Source: Clostridia bacterium
GTDB taxonomy: Bacteria > Bacillota > Clostridia > Christensenellales > Aristaeellaceae
Reading direction: 5' to 3'
Length of the DNA stretch: 64,000 nucleotides
Assembly: GCA_017541105.1 (NCBI GenBank)
Contig: JAFXZS010000010.1
Location: 62,001-126,000, forward strand
Positions 56,934-64,000 of this stretch are shown piece after piece. A program made the translations under genes and the position numbers. Within the stretch, counting starts at the first letter, position 1. Each line of letters opens with the position of its first letter. The notes beneath the pieces are model-generated. The model was not told where the DNA came from and made no database searches. It saw only the letters and a list, made by a program, of their open reading frames with translations.

Positions 56934-57521
56934 ATGGCGGACATGGTTCTGAACGCGTCAATCTTTCTGGTGACTTTCGCTATCGTGGTGTTCCGGTTCT
57001 TTCGCAGGGATCGCCGCTGGGACATTCAGCGCGGAAAGTATGCCCTGCGTTTCTTCACCTCCCAGAGCAATATCCTGTGTGCGGCCGCGGCGCTCCTGAT
57101 GTGTTTCTTTCCGCAAAACCGGTTCGTCTGGCTTCTGAAATACACCGGAACCGCAGCCGTAACGGTCACGATGCTGACGGTCTTTCTGTTCCTCGCGCCC
57201 AGCATCGGCAAAGGCGGCCTGCGGCAGCTGCTGAAAGGTTCCGACCTTTTCCTGCATCTGATTGCGCCGCTGCTTGCGCTGGTTTCCTTCTGCGTGTTTG
57301 AGAAGCGCGGGATGAGCTTTGCCCTGTCCCTGGCGGGAATGCTGCCGGTGGTGCTCTACGGCCCCTGGTATCTGTACAAAATCCTTTACGCGCCTGAAGA
57401 AAAACGCTGGGACGATTTCTACGGCTTCAACAAAGGCGGCCGGTGGCCGGTCACCTTTGCCATGATGACCGTCGGAACATTCCTGATCTGCATGGGCCTG
57501 CTGGCACTGCAGAACCGATAG
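56934..57521 (+). CDS. Pr6Pr-like six-helix membrane protein
   Basis: 195 residues with about six transmembrane helices. Segments typical of the Pr6Pr/FAR-17a-like group are seen: 'ALRFFTSQSNILCAAAALLM' (the 'FFT.QSN' signature), 'LFLHLIAPLLALVSFCVF' with the conserved His-Pro helix, and 'GPWYLYKILYAPEEKRWDDFYGFNKGG'. The family is of unknown function, and some eukaryotic relatives are hydrolases. It starts at ATG 56934 after AAAAGGG and ends 15 bp before a convergent gene. Confidence 0.75.
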   Translation: MADMVLNASIFLVTFAIVVFRFFRRDRRWDIQRGKYALRFFTSQSNILCAAAALLMCFFPQNRFVWLLKYTGTAAVTVTMLTVFLFLAPSIGKGGLRQLLKGSDLFLHLIAPLLALVSFCVFEKRGMSFALSLAGMLPVVLYGPWYLYKILYAPEEKRWDDFYGFNKGGRWPVTFAMMTVGTFLICMGLLALQNR

Positions 57522-57536
57522 AGGAACGGTGATAAA

Positions 57537-58883
57537 TCAGGTCTCGCGGATGAATGACGCAATGTCCCGGAGCACTTCTTCCTGCACTTTTCCGTCCCGG
57601 GTATAAGCGGCGGTGCCTTCCGTCTTCTGCCCGGGCATGAAGATATGCGTCAGCCCCGGATAGGAAATCAGGCGCCAGTTTTCCTTTTCGCCGATTGCTG
57701 CCTGCCAGATCCCGAAATCTTCCATCGTCACCTGATAGTCCTCTTCTCCCTGCAGCAGCAGAACAGGCTTTGAGATTTCTTCCGCGGCCTGCAGAATATC
57801 ATACGCTGCCAGCCACTTCCAGTAGGAAGAATAAACGCCGGCCACCGTGTCATCCTCCGTCAGCGCGTCCGGATCCTTCAGCCTGTCCAGTTCCGCGAAG
57901 AGCGCGTCCTTTTCCGCCTGCTGCTCCGCCGTGACTTCCGGCATCAGGGAATAAAGAAAATCATACTGTTCACGCATCAGCACCTCCGGCGGCCGGGGAG
58001 AAGCTGCCATCATGATGAATCCGCGGGCTTTCACGGGCGCCTGTTCCAGTTCCCGGGCAACGGCCGGGATCGCGTTGCCGCCCAGGCTGTGCCCCAGCAC
58101 ATAGATCCTGTCCGCGTCAATCTTCTCCTGTTCCGCCAGCAGCTGCACCGCGTTTACGGCATCTTCGAGGTATTCATCCTCCAGGGAGATATCTTTTTTT
58201 GACGCCAGCTCAGCACCGTATACATAATTCCGCTTGTCAAAGCGGTAAACGGCAATGCCCTGCTCCGCCAGCCCTTCCGCGATATCCCGGAAGGGTTTCA
58301 GGCTTCCCAGCGTCTCATCCCTGTCGCTGGGGCCGGAACCCTGCAGCAGAATCACCGCCGGGAACGTTCCCTCTCCCTTCGGCACGGTCAGAATGCCCGG
58401 AAGCTCCCCCAGCGACGGCACCGGCAGCGCCAGCTCAATGCTTTCAAAGGCATCCGGTTCCGCCTTTTCTTCTTTCCGGCTTCCGCTGAACACCCCGGTC
58501 TGCAGTCCGGCAATCGCGCCGTCCTGCACCACCAGGATCAGGTCCACGGACATCACCGAAAAGACGCAGGGAACATGAAATAATTTATATCCCTGCGTTT
58601 CTTCCTCGTATGCGGGATGGATCTCCGCGGCTGTCCCCAGCGCGGCCATCTGTTTTGAAAGCCCCGCGATTCCGCCTGTCTGGGCCACTGCCGCTTCCAT
58701 CTGGGCGGTCATTGCCCATACGCCTTCCATCTCTTCCGGATGCTCGCCGAGAAATCCTGCCATCCATTCGTCCGCGTCCGCGGCGGTTTCGATTTTCCGT
58801 GCTTCCTGTTCCGCCGCGGCGATCCCGCATGCGGCCAGCGCCAGGATTGCAGCCATTAAAACGGCCAGTGCTCTTTTCATCAT
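57537..58883 (-). CDS. Exported alpha/beta hydrolase
   Basis: About 448 residues from ATG 58883 (GGAG ten bases upstream; an ATG two codons earlier is also possible). A signal peptide (MMKRALAVLMAAILALAACGIAAA) with a potential lipobox Cys is followed by a ~150-residue N-terminal domain rich in 'DGAIAGLQTGVF'-like beta segments, as in DUF3887-containing hydrolases. The alpha/beta hydrolase domain then has 'PAVILLQGSGPSDRDETLG' (oxyanion strand), the nucleophile elbow 'VLGHSLGGNAIP', a late Asp in 'LLLQGEEDYQV' and the His in 'YPGLTHIFMPG'. Likely an extracytoplasmic esterase or peptidase; substrate unknown. Confidence 0.88.
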   Translation of the reverse strand: MMKRALAVLMAAILALAACGIAAAEQEARKIETAADADEWMAGFLGEHPEEMEGVWAMTAQMEAAVAQTGGIAGLSKQMAALGTAAEIHPAYEEETQGYKLFHVPCVFSVMSVDLILVVQDGAIAGLQTGVFSGSRKEEKAEPDAFESIELALPVPSLGELPGILTVPKGEGTFPAVILLQGSGPSDRDETLGSLKPFRDIAEGLAEQGIAVYRFDKRNYVYGAELASKKDISLEDEYLEDAVNAVQLLAEQEKIDADRIYVLGHSLGGNAIPAVARELEQAPVKARGFIMMAASPRPPEVLMREQYDFLYSLMPEVTAEQQAEKDALFAELDRLKDPDALTEDDTVAGVYSSYWKWLAAYDILQAAEEISKPVLLLQGEEDYQVTMEDFGIWQAAIGEKENWRLISYPGLTHIFMPGQKTEGTAAYTRDGKVQEEVLRDIASFIRET

Positions 58884-59050
58884 TATCATCTTGCTCCTTT
58901 GAAGAATCAGGCGGCCTGATTCTTTGATGGTTTTATCTGCTGCCGTGATACAGTATACCATCGGAGGCTGAAAAATAACAGAAAAAACGTTCCGCGCCGG
59001 ACAGGCATTCAGTAAGATTTTTAATTCGTCCCGGGATCCTGCCGCGGAGG

Positions 59051-59079
59051 TGGACAACCTCTGGGAATAATGCTATACT
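59051..59079 (+). promoter_or_regulatory. Promoter upstream of the MATE gene
   Basis: TGGACA (59051-59056), 17-bp spacer, TATACT (59074-59079). It implies a leader of roughly 240 nt before the MATE start codon. Confidence 0.65.
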
Positions 59080-59085
59080 GCCCGC

Positions 59086-59323
59086 GGACGACGCCATCAG
59101 CCGGGCTTCCCGTGACTCCGCCCGGCTAATCGGGAATAAGGAAGCCATGCTTGAGAAGTGGAATGCGCTGTATACCGAAACCCGGTCACCAGTGTTTTCT
59201 CCCGGAATCGGCACGGAGCTGTCTCCTGTGAGGCAGCTCCTTCGTTCATGGTATCATTCAGAACAATAATGGGGATCCGGAGCGCACAGCACCCCCGGAT
59301 CATCGTCCGGAAGGCAGAAGATC
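59086..59323 (+). promoter_or_regulatory. Long structured leader of the MATE gene (unidentified element)
   Basis: The gap 58884-59323 (440 bp) contains this leader plus the upstream region of the divergent hydrolase gene. The leader shows a GC stem near 59098-59127 (AGCCGGGC/GCCCGGCT) and a GGAGCTG/CAGCTCC hairpin near 59216-59240. It also has a possible 40-codon frame (59147-59269, start MLEKWNALYTE) preceded by AAGGA. I could not match it to a known riboswitch. Either a cis-regulatory RNA or a leader peptide is possible. Confidence 0.35.
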
Positions 59324-60742
59324 ATGAAATCAGAGAAGCGTCCGCTCAGCAAGCAGGAACTGTTTGCTGATACGCCTGTTCCCAGAGCGCTGTATCTCAT
59401 GGCGGTACCCACCATCATCAGCCAGATGATCAATCTTATCTACAATATGGTGGATGCCTTTTTCATCGGCCGGACCGGCAACTCCTACATGATGGCCGCG
59501 ACCTCTCTGACCCTGACGCTGGTCATGATGAATGTCGCCCTTTCCAATCTGTTCGGGATCGGCGGAGGGAGCCTTGTCGCCCGCCTGATGGGATCCGGAA
59601 AACCGGAGAACGCGCGGAAAGTCAGTGCCTTCAGCATCTATGGTGCGGCTGCCGTTGCCGTCCTGTACGCGCTGATGATCGGGCTTTTCACGGATCCGCT
59701 GCTGCGGTTCCTGGGGGCTTCCGACGCAACCATCGGATACGCCCGTTCCTATACGGTCATTGTGATTGTCATGGGCTGCCTTCCGGCCATTCTTTCCCAG
59801 ACACTGGCCCATCTTCTTCGGAACGCGGGTTTCTCCGGCCAGGCCAGCATCGGCCTGAGCGCCGGCGGCATCCTGAATGTCCTTCTCGATCCCCTCTTTA
59901 TGTTTGTCCTGCTCCCCAAAGGGCAGGAAGTTACGGGAGCTGCCATAGCGACCACCATTTCAAACACCCTGGCCTGCCTGTATCTTCTGAACGCATACCG
60001 CAAAGCTTCCGGGGAAGCTCCGCTCAGCTTCAGTCCGCGCAGGGCTTGCACCATCACGAAGCCGGATATCCGGGCGCTTTTTACGGTAGGTGTTCCGTCC
60101 GCCCTGCTGACCGGCCTTTTTGACGTTGCGAGCATCTGTGTCAATATCATCGCTTCCGCCCACAGCGATCTGGTGCTTGCCGGCATGGGCATCGTGCTGA
60201 AGGTTGAGCGGATTCCGAATGCGGTCAATATCGGCATCTGCCAGGGGATGCTCCCGATTGTTGCTTACAATTACGCTTCGGGAAACCATGCCAGGATGCG
60301 GGAAACCATCCGGACCGCCCGAAAAGCAGGCCTGGTGATCGCCATCCTGAGCATTGCCTTTTTTGAGCTCTCCGCCAATGTATGCACCCGCCTGTTCCTG
60401 AACACCGCCGCGGGGGATCCCGAAACCACGGTCATCACCCTCGGGTTCGCCGCGCTGTTTCTCAGGATCCGCTGTATCGCGTCTCCCGTTCAGTTTACCA
60501 ATTATCATGCTTCCTTCTGCATGCAGGCCATGGGGCAGGGAAAAAGAACCCTGCTGCATGCTTTCGTCCGGGAACTGGTTTTCTACATTCCGCTCATGTT
60601 CCTGCTGGACCGGATCTTCGGGGAAACCGGGCTTGCCGCCGCGCTGCCTGCCGGCGAAACCTGCGGCGCGCTCTTTGCCCTGTATCTGCTGAGCCGCTGT
60701 GTCCGCGAGGCGCAGGCCGGAGCGGCCCGGGGTGGGATCTGA
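59324..60742 (+). CDS. MATE family efflux transporter
   Basis: A 472-residue membrane protein with 12 predicted helices in two homologous halves. It exports drugs or toxic metabolites against Na+ or H+. Start ATG 59324 follows GGAAGG. Typical segments are 'RALYLMAVPTIISQMINLIYNMVDAFFIGRTG' (quoted by its end NMVDAFFIGRTG), 'GIGGGSLVARLMGSG', 'LSQTLAHLLRNAGFSGQASI', 'DPLFMFVLLPKGQEVTGAAIAT' and 'GICQGMLPIVAYNYASGN'. Three bases separate it from the frame of the MFS gene, so the two exporters are probably cotranscribed. Confidence 0.94.
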   Translation: MKSEKRPLSKQELFADTPVPRALYLMAVPTIISQMINLIYNMVDAFFIGRTGNSYMMAATSLTLTLVMMNVALSNLFGIGGGSLVARLMGSGKPENARKVSAFSIYGAAAVAVLYALMIGLFTDPLLRFLGASDATIGYARSYTVIVIVMGCLPAILSQTLAHLLRNAGFSGQASIGLSAGGILNVLLDPLFMFVLLPKGQEVTGAAIATTISNTLACLYLLNAYRKASGEAPLSFSPRRACTITKPDIRALFTVGVPSALLTGLFDVASICVNIIASAHSDLVLAGMGIVLKVERIPNAVNIGICQGMLPIVAYNYASGNHARMRETIRTARKAGLVIAILSIAFFELSANVCTRLFLNTAAGDPETTVITLGFAALFLRIRCIASPVQFTNYHASFCMQAMGQGKRTLLHAFVRELVFYIPLMFLLDRIFGETGLAAALPAGETCGALFALYLLSRCVREAQAGAARGGI

Positions 60743-60781
60743 TTCATGTTGTCCAATCAATCCTGCGATTCGGAGGCCCCC

Positions 60782-61966
60782 ATGGAAAAGAATTACCGGA
60801 AAACGCTTCTGGCCTGCTATCTGGCCTTCATCACCCAGGCGATCTGCGCCAACTTTGCCCCGTTGCTGTTTCTGAAATTCCATACGGATTACACGATCTC
60901 CCTGGGGCAGATTGCGCTGATCCCTTCCGCTTTCTTCCTGACCCAGCTTTTGGTCGATGTGTTCTGCGCGCGTTTTGTGGATTCCATCGGATACCGGCGC
61001 AGCGCGGTCGTTTCAGAATTCGCTTCCGGTCTTGGGCTGGCAGGCCTGGCTTTCATTCCGGATCTGTTCGCCGACCCCTTTGTCGGTATCATGATCTGTG
61101 TTGTGATTTATGCCGTCGGCAGCGGCCTGATTGAGGTGCTCGGCAGTCCTATTGTGGAGGCTTGCCCCTTTGAGCATAAGGACGCGGTCATGAGCCTTCT
61201 GCATTCCTTCTACTGCTGGGGTTCCGTGGGAGTGATCCTGCTCTCCACGCTGTTTTTTGCGGCCTTCGGGATTGCGCACTGGAAATGGCTTGCCTGTATC
61301 TGGGCATTGATCCCGCTGTACAACATATACAACTTTTCCGCCTGCCCCATCGAGCACCTGACAGAGAAGGGGCAGGGCATGACCATCCGGGAGCTGTTCA
61401 GACTGCCGGTTTTCTGGCTGGCGATCCTGCTGATGGTCTGTGCCGGAGCATCCGAGCTGTCCATGGCGCAGTGGGCTTCCGCTTTCGCGGAAGCCGCCCT
61501 CGGATTTACCAAGGCCGTGGGGGATCTCGTGGGGCCCTGCCTGTTTGCGGTGGCCATGGGAATCTGCCGGGTAATCTACGGCAGGTTCGGCCCGAAGATG
61601 AACCTGATGAAGTTCATGGTCGGTTCCGGTATTCTGTGCCTGTGCTGTTATCTGCTTGCCGGCCTGTCAAAAAATCCGGTCTTCAGCCTCGTCGGCTGCG
61701 TATGCTGTGGGTTCTCCGTGGGCATCATGTGGCCGGGTACCATCAGCATCACGTCTCCGCGCATTCCGAAGGGCGGAACGGCGCTCTTTGCTCTCCTTGC
61801 GATGGCCGGGGATCTGGGCGGCGCGTTCGGGCCGAGCCTGGTGGGAAATGTTACCCAACAGGCGGGAGACAATCTGCAGTCCGGTATGCTGGTCGGCAGC
61901 GTCTTCCCGCTGGTACTGGTTCTTGCCCTGATCCTGCTGCGCAGGAAAACGGAAAAGAATGTGTAG
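60782..61966 (+). CDS. Major facilitator superfamily transporter
   Basis: About 394 residues with 12 helices. ATG 60782 is favoured because GGAGG lies five bases upstream and the protein then begins MEKNYRKTLLACYLAF; ATG 60746 is an alternative adding 12 residues. Helix 2-3 loop 'RFVDSIGYRRSAV' is the MFS signature D.xGRR-like motif. The central charged loop 'CPIEHLTEKGQGMTIRELF' divides the two six-helix halves. The general pattern resembles fucose/sugar permeases and set-type exporters (FucP-like 'SPIVEACPFEHKDAVMSLLHSFYCWGSVG' helix region). Substrate unknown. Confidence 0.9.
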   Translation: MEKNYRKTLLACYLAFITQAICANFAPLLFLKFHTDYTISLGQIALIPSAFFLTQLLVDVFCARFVDSIGYRRSAVVSEFASGLGLAGLAFIPDLFADPFVGIMICVVIYAVGSGLIEVLGSPIVEACPFEHKDAVMSLLHSFYCWGSVGVILLSTLFFAAFGIAHWKWLACIWALIPLYNIYNFSACPIEHLTEKGQGMTIRELFRLPVFWLAILLMVCAGASELSMAQWASAFAEAALGFTKAVGDLVGPCLFAVAMGICRVIYGRFGPKMNLMKFMVGSGILCLCCYLLAGLSKNPVFSLVGCVCCGFSVGIMWPGTISITSPRIPKGGTALFALLAMAGDLGGAFGPSLVGNVTQQAGDNLQSGMLVGSVFPLVLVLALILLRRKTEKNV

Positions 61967-62080
61967 CCGTTCCAGCGGATGATCTTGCCTCTGCATGCAC
62001 GGCTGTCCTGCCGTACACCATCCCGGCCGCGGAGAAGGCTATGGCTGCCTGCTGCAAAGGAACACGGGGGAATGGCGGGG

Positions 62081-63466
62081 TCAGCGAAGCATAAGCGCGG
62101 TTGTCGCCTCGGAGGACATACCGGAGTAGGCCGCTTCCCGGACTGTCAGCTCCGGGAAGGTTCCGTCCCTGAGAGCGGCTTCCAGGGTTTCTGCGGTACC
62201 TTCGAAGGAGAAGGTATACTGATACATTCCCAGTTCCATGTCGATCGTGCAGTATTCGTTATAGTCGTTGTAGGAAAAGTAGCCGTTCACATACGTCTCT
62301 TTTCCGTCAGCATCCGGCATCCGGAGGGTTTTGTTATACTCTTCCTTTGCCGGATCCGCCGTGGTCGCGTAAAACCAGTAAATCCGGAATCCTTCTGCCT
62401 GCAATTCCCTGATGTTTTTACCGGCATAGGCGGACAGATCGGGGATAGGAGGATGTTCGTTTTCCAGTGCCTCCACCGTGACCGGGAGGGAGGCTTCGTA
62501 ATCCCAAAGCTCATCGGATGCCCCGTCATTTCCGCCGTAGGCAGCCCTGGCCAGTGCCCGGTAACGGTCGTCCAGTTTTGCCGTTGCGAGCCAGAAACAA
62601 TCCATCCCGTTGATCAGGATGCGATACTCGTCCCCGTTGTCCGTATAGAAGCCGATAGAGTCATACTTCTGTGCATCACGCACCGTCCGGATCGCGCCGG
62701 CCTCTTCCCTTGTCAGGAACAGCCGGGCATTGGGGTCTCCTCCCAGGTTCTGCACCGTTTCGGAACTGAATCCGGTAAAGAGGCCGGGGCCGGTGATCTC
62801 CATCTCTTCCCAGGTCCCGTTTTCAATAGCCTCCTTCAGTGTCTCTTCCGTTCCGCCGAAGCTGAACTGATAGGAATATATGCCCCTGTTCATGTAGAAC
62901 AGAATCCCGTCCGTACACTCCGGATCGGTGTACACCAGATAAAGCGGGATGCGGTATACGGTCCCGCCTGCATCCGCCGGCCGGAGGATCTCAGCGCTTC
63001 CGCCGGCTTTCGATTCGTCCCCTGTGAATCCCTCTGACCAGTCAAATCCAAAGCCGTCTGCCAGCAGGTCTTTCATCTTTTTTCCGGCATAGCTGTTCAG
63101 CGTATCCTTGCTGAGGGGCTGTTCGCCGAGCTTTTCGGCGGAAGCCAGCGGCAGCGTATGGACATAGGCGATCATTTCATCATAGGCCGCGCCGATATTC
63201 TCGGCATCCATAATCGTCGAATACATTTCCCTGTACCGGTCATCCGTCTGTACGTCCGCGCGCCACCAGTCACCGTTCTCCTCCGTCAGGATGACGTAAT
63301 AATCGGCGGAAGAGTAGACCATGGATTGATCCGTAACGGCATCCCCGGCTGTCGTAAACGGCGATCCTTCCGCCGGTGGCGATTCCGCCAGCGGCGATTC
63401 CGCCAGCGCGGCAAAGGCCGCAAAAACGAGCACAAGGCAAAGCAGAATGGCTGCGGGTTTCTTCAT
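62081..63466 (-). CDS. Secreted protein with an internally duplicated domain
   Basis: 461 residues from ATG 63466 (GGAGGG upstream); signal peptide MKKPAAILLCLVLVFAAFAALA. The mature protein contains two copies of a ~190-residue unit. Matching pairs are: 'WWRADVQTDDRYREMY' and 'FWLATAKLDDRYRALA'; 'LNSYAGKKMKDLLADGF' and 'LSAYAGKNIRELQAEGF'; 'GIYSYQFSFGGTEETLKEAI' and 'GMYQYTFSFEGTAETLEAAL', the last with 'NGTW' and 'DGTF' after it. No known family recognised. Lack of a membrane anchor suggests release or loose wall association. Monocistronic. Confidence 0.8.
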   Translation of the reverse strand: MKKPAAILLCLVLVFAAFAALAESPLAESPPAEGSPFTTAGDAVTDQSMVYSSADYYVILTEENGDWWRADVQTDDRYREMYSTIMDAENIGAAYDEMIAYVHTLPLASAEKLGEQPLSKDTLNSYAGKKMKDLLADGFGFDWSEGFTGDESKAGGSAEILRPADAGGTVYRIPLYLVYTDPECTDGILFYMNRGIYSYQFSFGGTEETLKEAIENGTWEEMEITGPGLFTGFSSETVQNLGGDPNARLFLTREEAGAIRTVRDAQKYDSIGFYTDNGDEYRILINGMDCFWLATAKLDDRYRALARAAYGGNDGASDELWDYEASLPVTVEALENEHPPIPDLSAYAGKNIRELQAEGFRIYWFYATTADPAKEEYNKTLRMPDADGKETYVNGYFSYNDYNEYCTIDMELGMYQYTFSFEGTAETLEAALRDGTFPELTVREAAYSGMSSEATTALMLR

Positions 63467-63688
63467 GGATCATCCCTCCAGTCCGTAAAATGGCAGTTCA
63501 TTTATTCAACGAATCACCGGCCGGGTCCTTCCCGGTTTTTTTGCGCAGAGCTGCCATGCCCCGACAGAGGAAAAGTTTTTTTGATTTTTCAAGCTTGTTT
63601 AAAGGTTTTTGATGATAATGTGAATTGTCGGGAAGATAAACTCCCGGCCCATAAGAGATGAATGACCGTTATGAAGGAGGTTGTTTCG

Positions 63689-64000
63689 ATGAAAAAGATT
63701 ATATGCATCTTTCTTGCGCTGGCAATGATGTTAAGCTGTGCGGCCCTCGCTGACGAGAGTGCCGGACAGGCTCCTCCCGGCGGTGCTCCGGGTGAAATGG
63801 GTACTCCCCCGGACGGCACCCCGCCGGACGGGTTCGGCGGCGGAACTCCTCCCGACGGAACTCCCCCCGACGGCACCCCGCCGGACGGGCTCGGCGGCGG
63901 AACTCCCCCCGACGGCACCCCGCCGGACGGATTCGGCGGCGGCAATTCCCCCGGCGGCGGTTTCGGAGGCGGAACTCCTCCCGGAGGCGCCTCTGCCTCC
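63689..64000 (+). CDS. Secreted Pro/Gly-rich repeat protein, N-terminal part (runs off window)
   Basis: 104 codons from ATG 63689 (AAGGAGG eight bases upstream). A signal peptide (MKKIICIFLALAMMLSCAALA) is followed by DESAGQAPPGGAPGEMG and then repeats built from TPPDG and FGGG/LGGG blocks. Similar low-complexity linkers precede carbohydrate-binding or surface domains in gut Clostridia, so a secreted polysaccharide-binding protein is possible, but the functional part lies beyond the edge. The Cys near the cleavage site allows a lipoprotein reading. Confidence 0.75.
   Translation, partial: MKKIICIFLALAMMLSCAALADESAGQAPPGGAPGEMGTPPDGTPPDGFGGGTPPDGTPPDGTPPDGLGGGTPPDGTPPDGFGGGNSPGGGFGGGTPPGGASAS
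63800..64000. repeat. Tandem GC-rich coding repeat (PPDG/GGG)
   Basis: DNA units of about 15 bp (ACTCCTCCCGACGG and variants ACCCCGCCGGACGG) alternate with GGCGGCGG blocks. They recur with a larger period of about 60 bp and encode the TPPDG-TPPDG-FGGG repeats. The near-identity at DNA level makes unit number prone to change by slippage. Confidence 0.85.

Noticed and set aside
59098..59240. Known riboswitch upstream of the MATE gene (guanidine, fluoride, yybP-ykoY)
   Set aside because: I looked for the conserved cores of these classes and did not find them; only generic stems are visible.
63800..64000. Regular short repeats resembling a CRISPR-like array
   Set aside because: The units are directly adjacent, lack unique spacers, and encode an in-frame TPPDG/GGG protein repeat after a signal peptide.
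1..64000. tRNA, rRNA, insertion sequences, integrases or phage genes
   Set aside because: None was recognised by reading both strands. A tRNA scan and IS search were not possible, so small tRNA genes could be missed, but no transposase or integrase protein is among the supported frames.

Overview
The window looks like the chromosome of an anaerobic, fermentative Clostridia-type Firmicute. By eye it is fairly GC-rich, with strong AGGAGG-type ribosome binding sites and TTGACA/TATAAT promoters. Supporting features are the [FeFe]-hydrogenase maturases HydE/HydF/HydG with a TM1266-type regulator, an IreB-family protein, a GntR/YtrA-type ABC operon, a malic enzyme with a 2-hydroxycarboxylate transporter, and enzymes for plant polysaccharides (pectinesterase, hexuronate-type oxidoreductase with a TRAP transporter, GH2 enzyme). 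A gut or rumen pectin-using clostridium is a reasonable guess; genus cannot be fixed. No rRNA, tRNA, CRISPR array, phage or insertion sequence was recognised.

Layout. 1-5 kb (minus): edge of a GH2 glycosidase, mnmG translationally coupled to a secreted Ig-like (BIG2) protein, and ireB. 5-7 kb (plus): NUDIX hydrolase and alanine dehydrogenase. 7-13.7 kb: TRAP transporter dctPQM with a UxuB-like reductase (minus), divergent from an AraC regulator, a YcxB-like protein and a cupin. 13.7-18.2 kb: HflX with a JAMM-like N-terminal domain, a TlpA-like fusion protein, YbaK and RhaD. 18.5-21.3 kb: malate uptake and decarboxylation. 21.4-26.5 kb: an unusual ATP-grasp/PEP-pyruvate-binding protein behind a leader terminator, and a divergent hybrid kinase. 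26.6-31.5 kb: potassium uptake (TrkH/KtrB, TrkA/KtrA) with KdpDE-like regulators and a small membrane protein. 31.6-37.2 kb: a phosphorelay cluster (two hybrid kinases, one frameshifted, and an Hpt protein). 37.2-40.4 kb: pectinesterase and a GntR-ABC operon with a perfect operator. 40.5-42.6 kb: DAHP synthase and prephenate dehydratase behind a complete phenylalanine attenuator with its own leader peptide. 42.8-48.4 kb: nucleotidase, TM1266-like regulator, hydF-hydE-hydG, GNAT. 48.4-52.8 kb: SbcCD. 53-57.5 kb: small membrane and exported proteins, a macro-domain/HTH protein followed by a VWA protein, a small XRE regulator and a Pr6Pr-like protein. 57.5-64 kb: exported alpha/beta hydrolase, MATE and MFS transporters, a secreted protein with an internal duplication, and the start of a secreted Pro/Gly-rich repeat protein.

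Themes. Uronate/pectin use (GH2, TRAP-UxuB, pectinesterase, rhamnulose-phosphate aldolase) feeds fermentation with malate decarboxylation and hydrogenase maturation. Regulation is rich: amino-acid attenuation, terminators placed in leaders or between cistrons, and a dense set of phosphorelay proteins. The least explained pieces are the macro-HTH/VWA pair, the JAMM-HflX fusion, the RecA-like/ATP-grasp protein with a terminator at its transcript start, the small membrane protein in the potassium operon, and the homopolymer frameshift in one sensor kinase.
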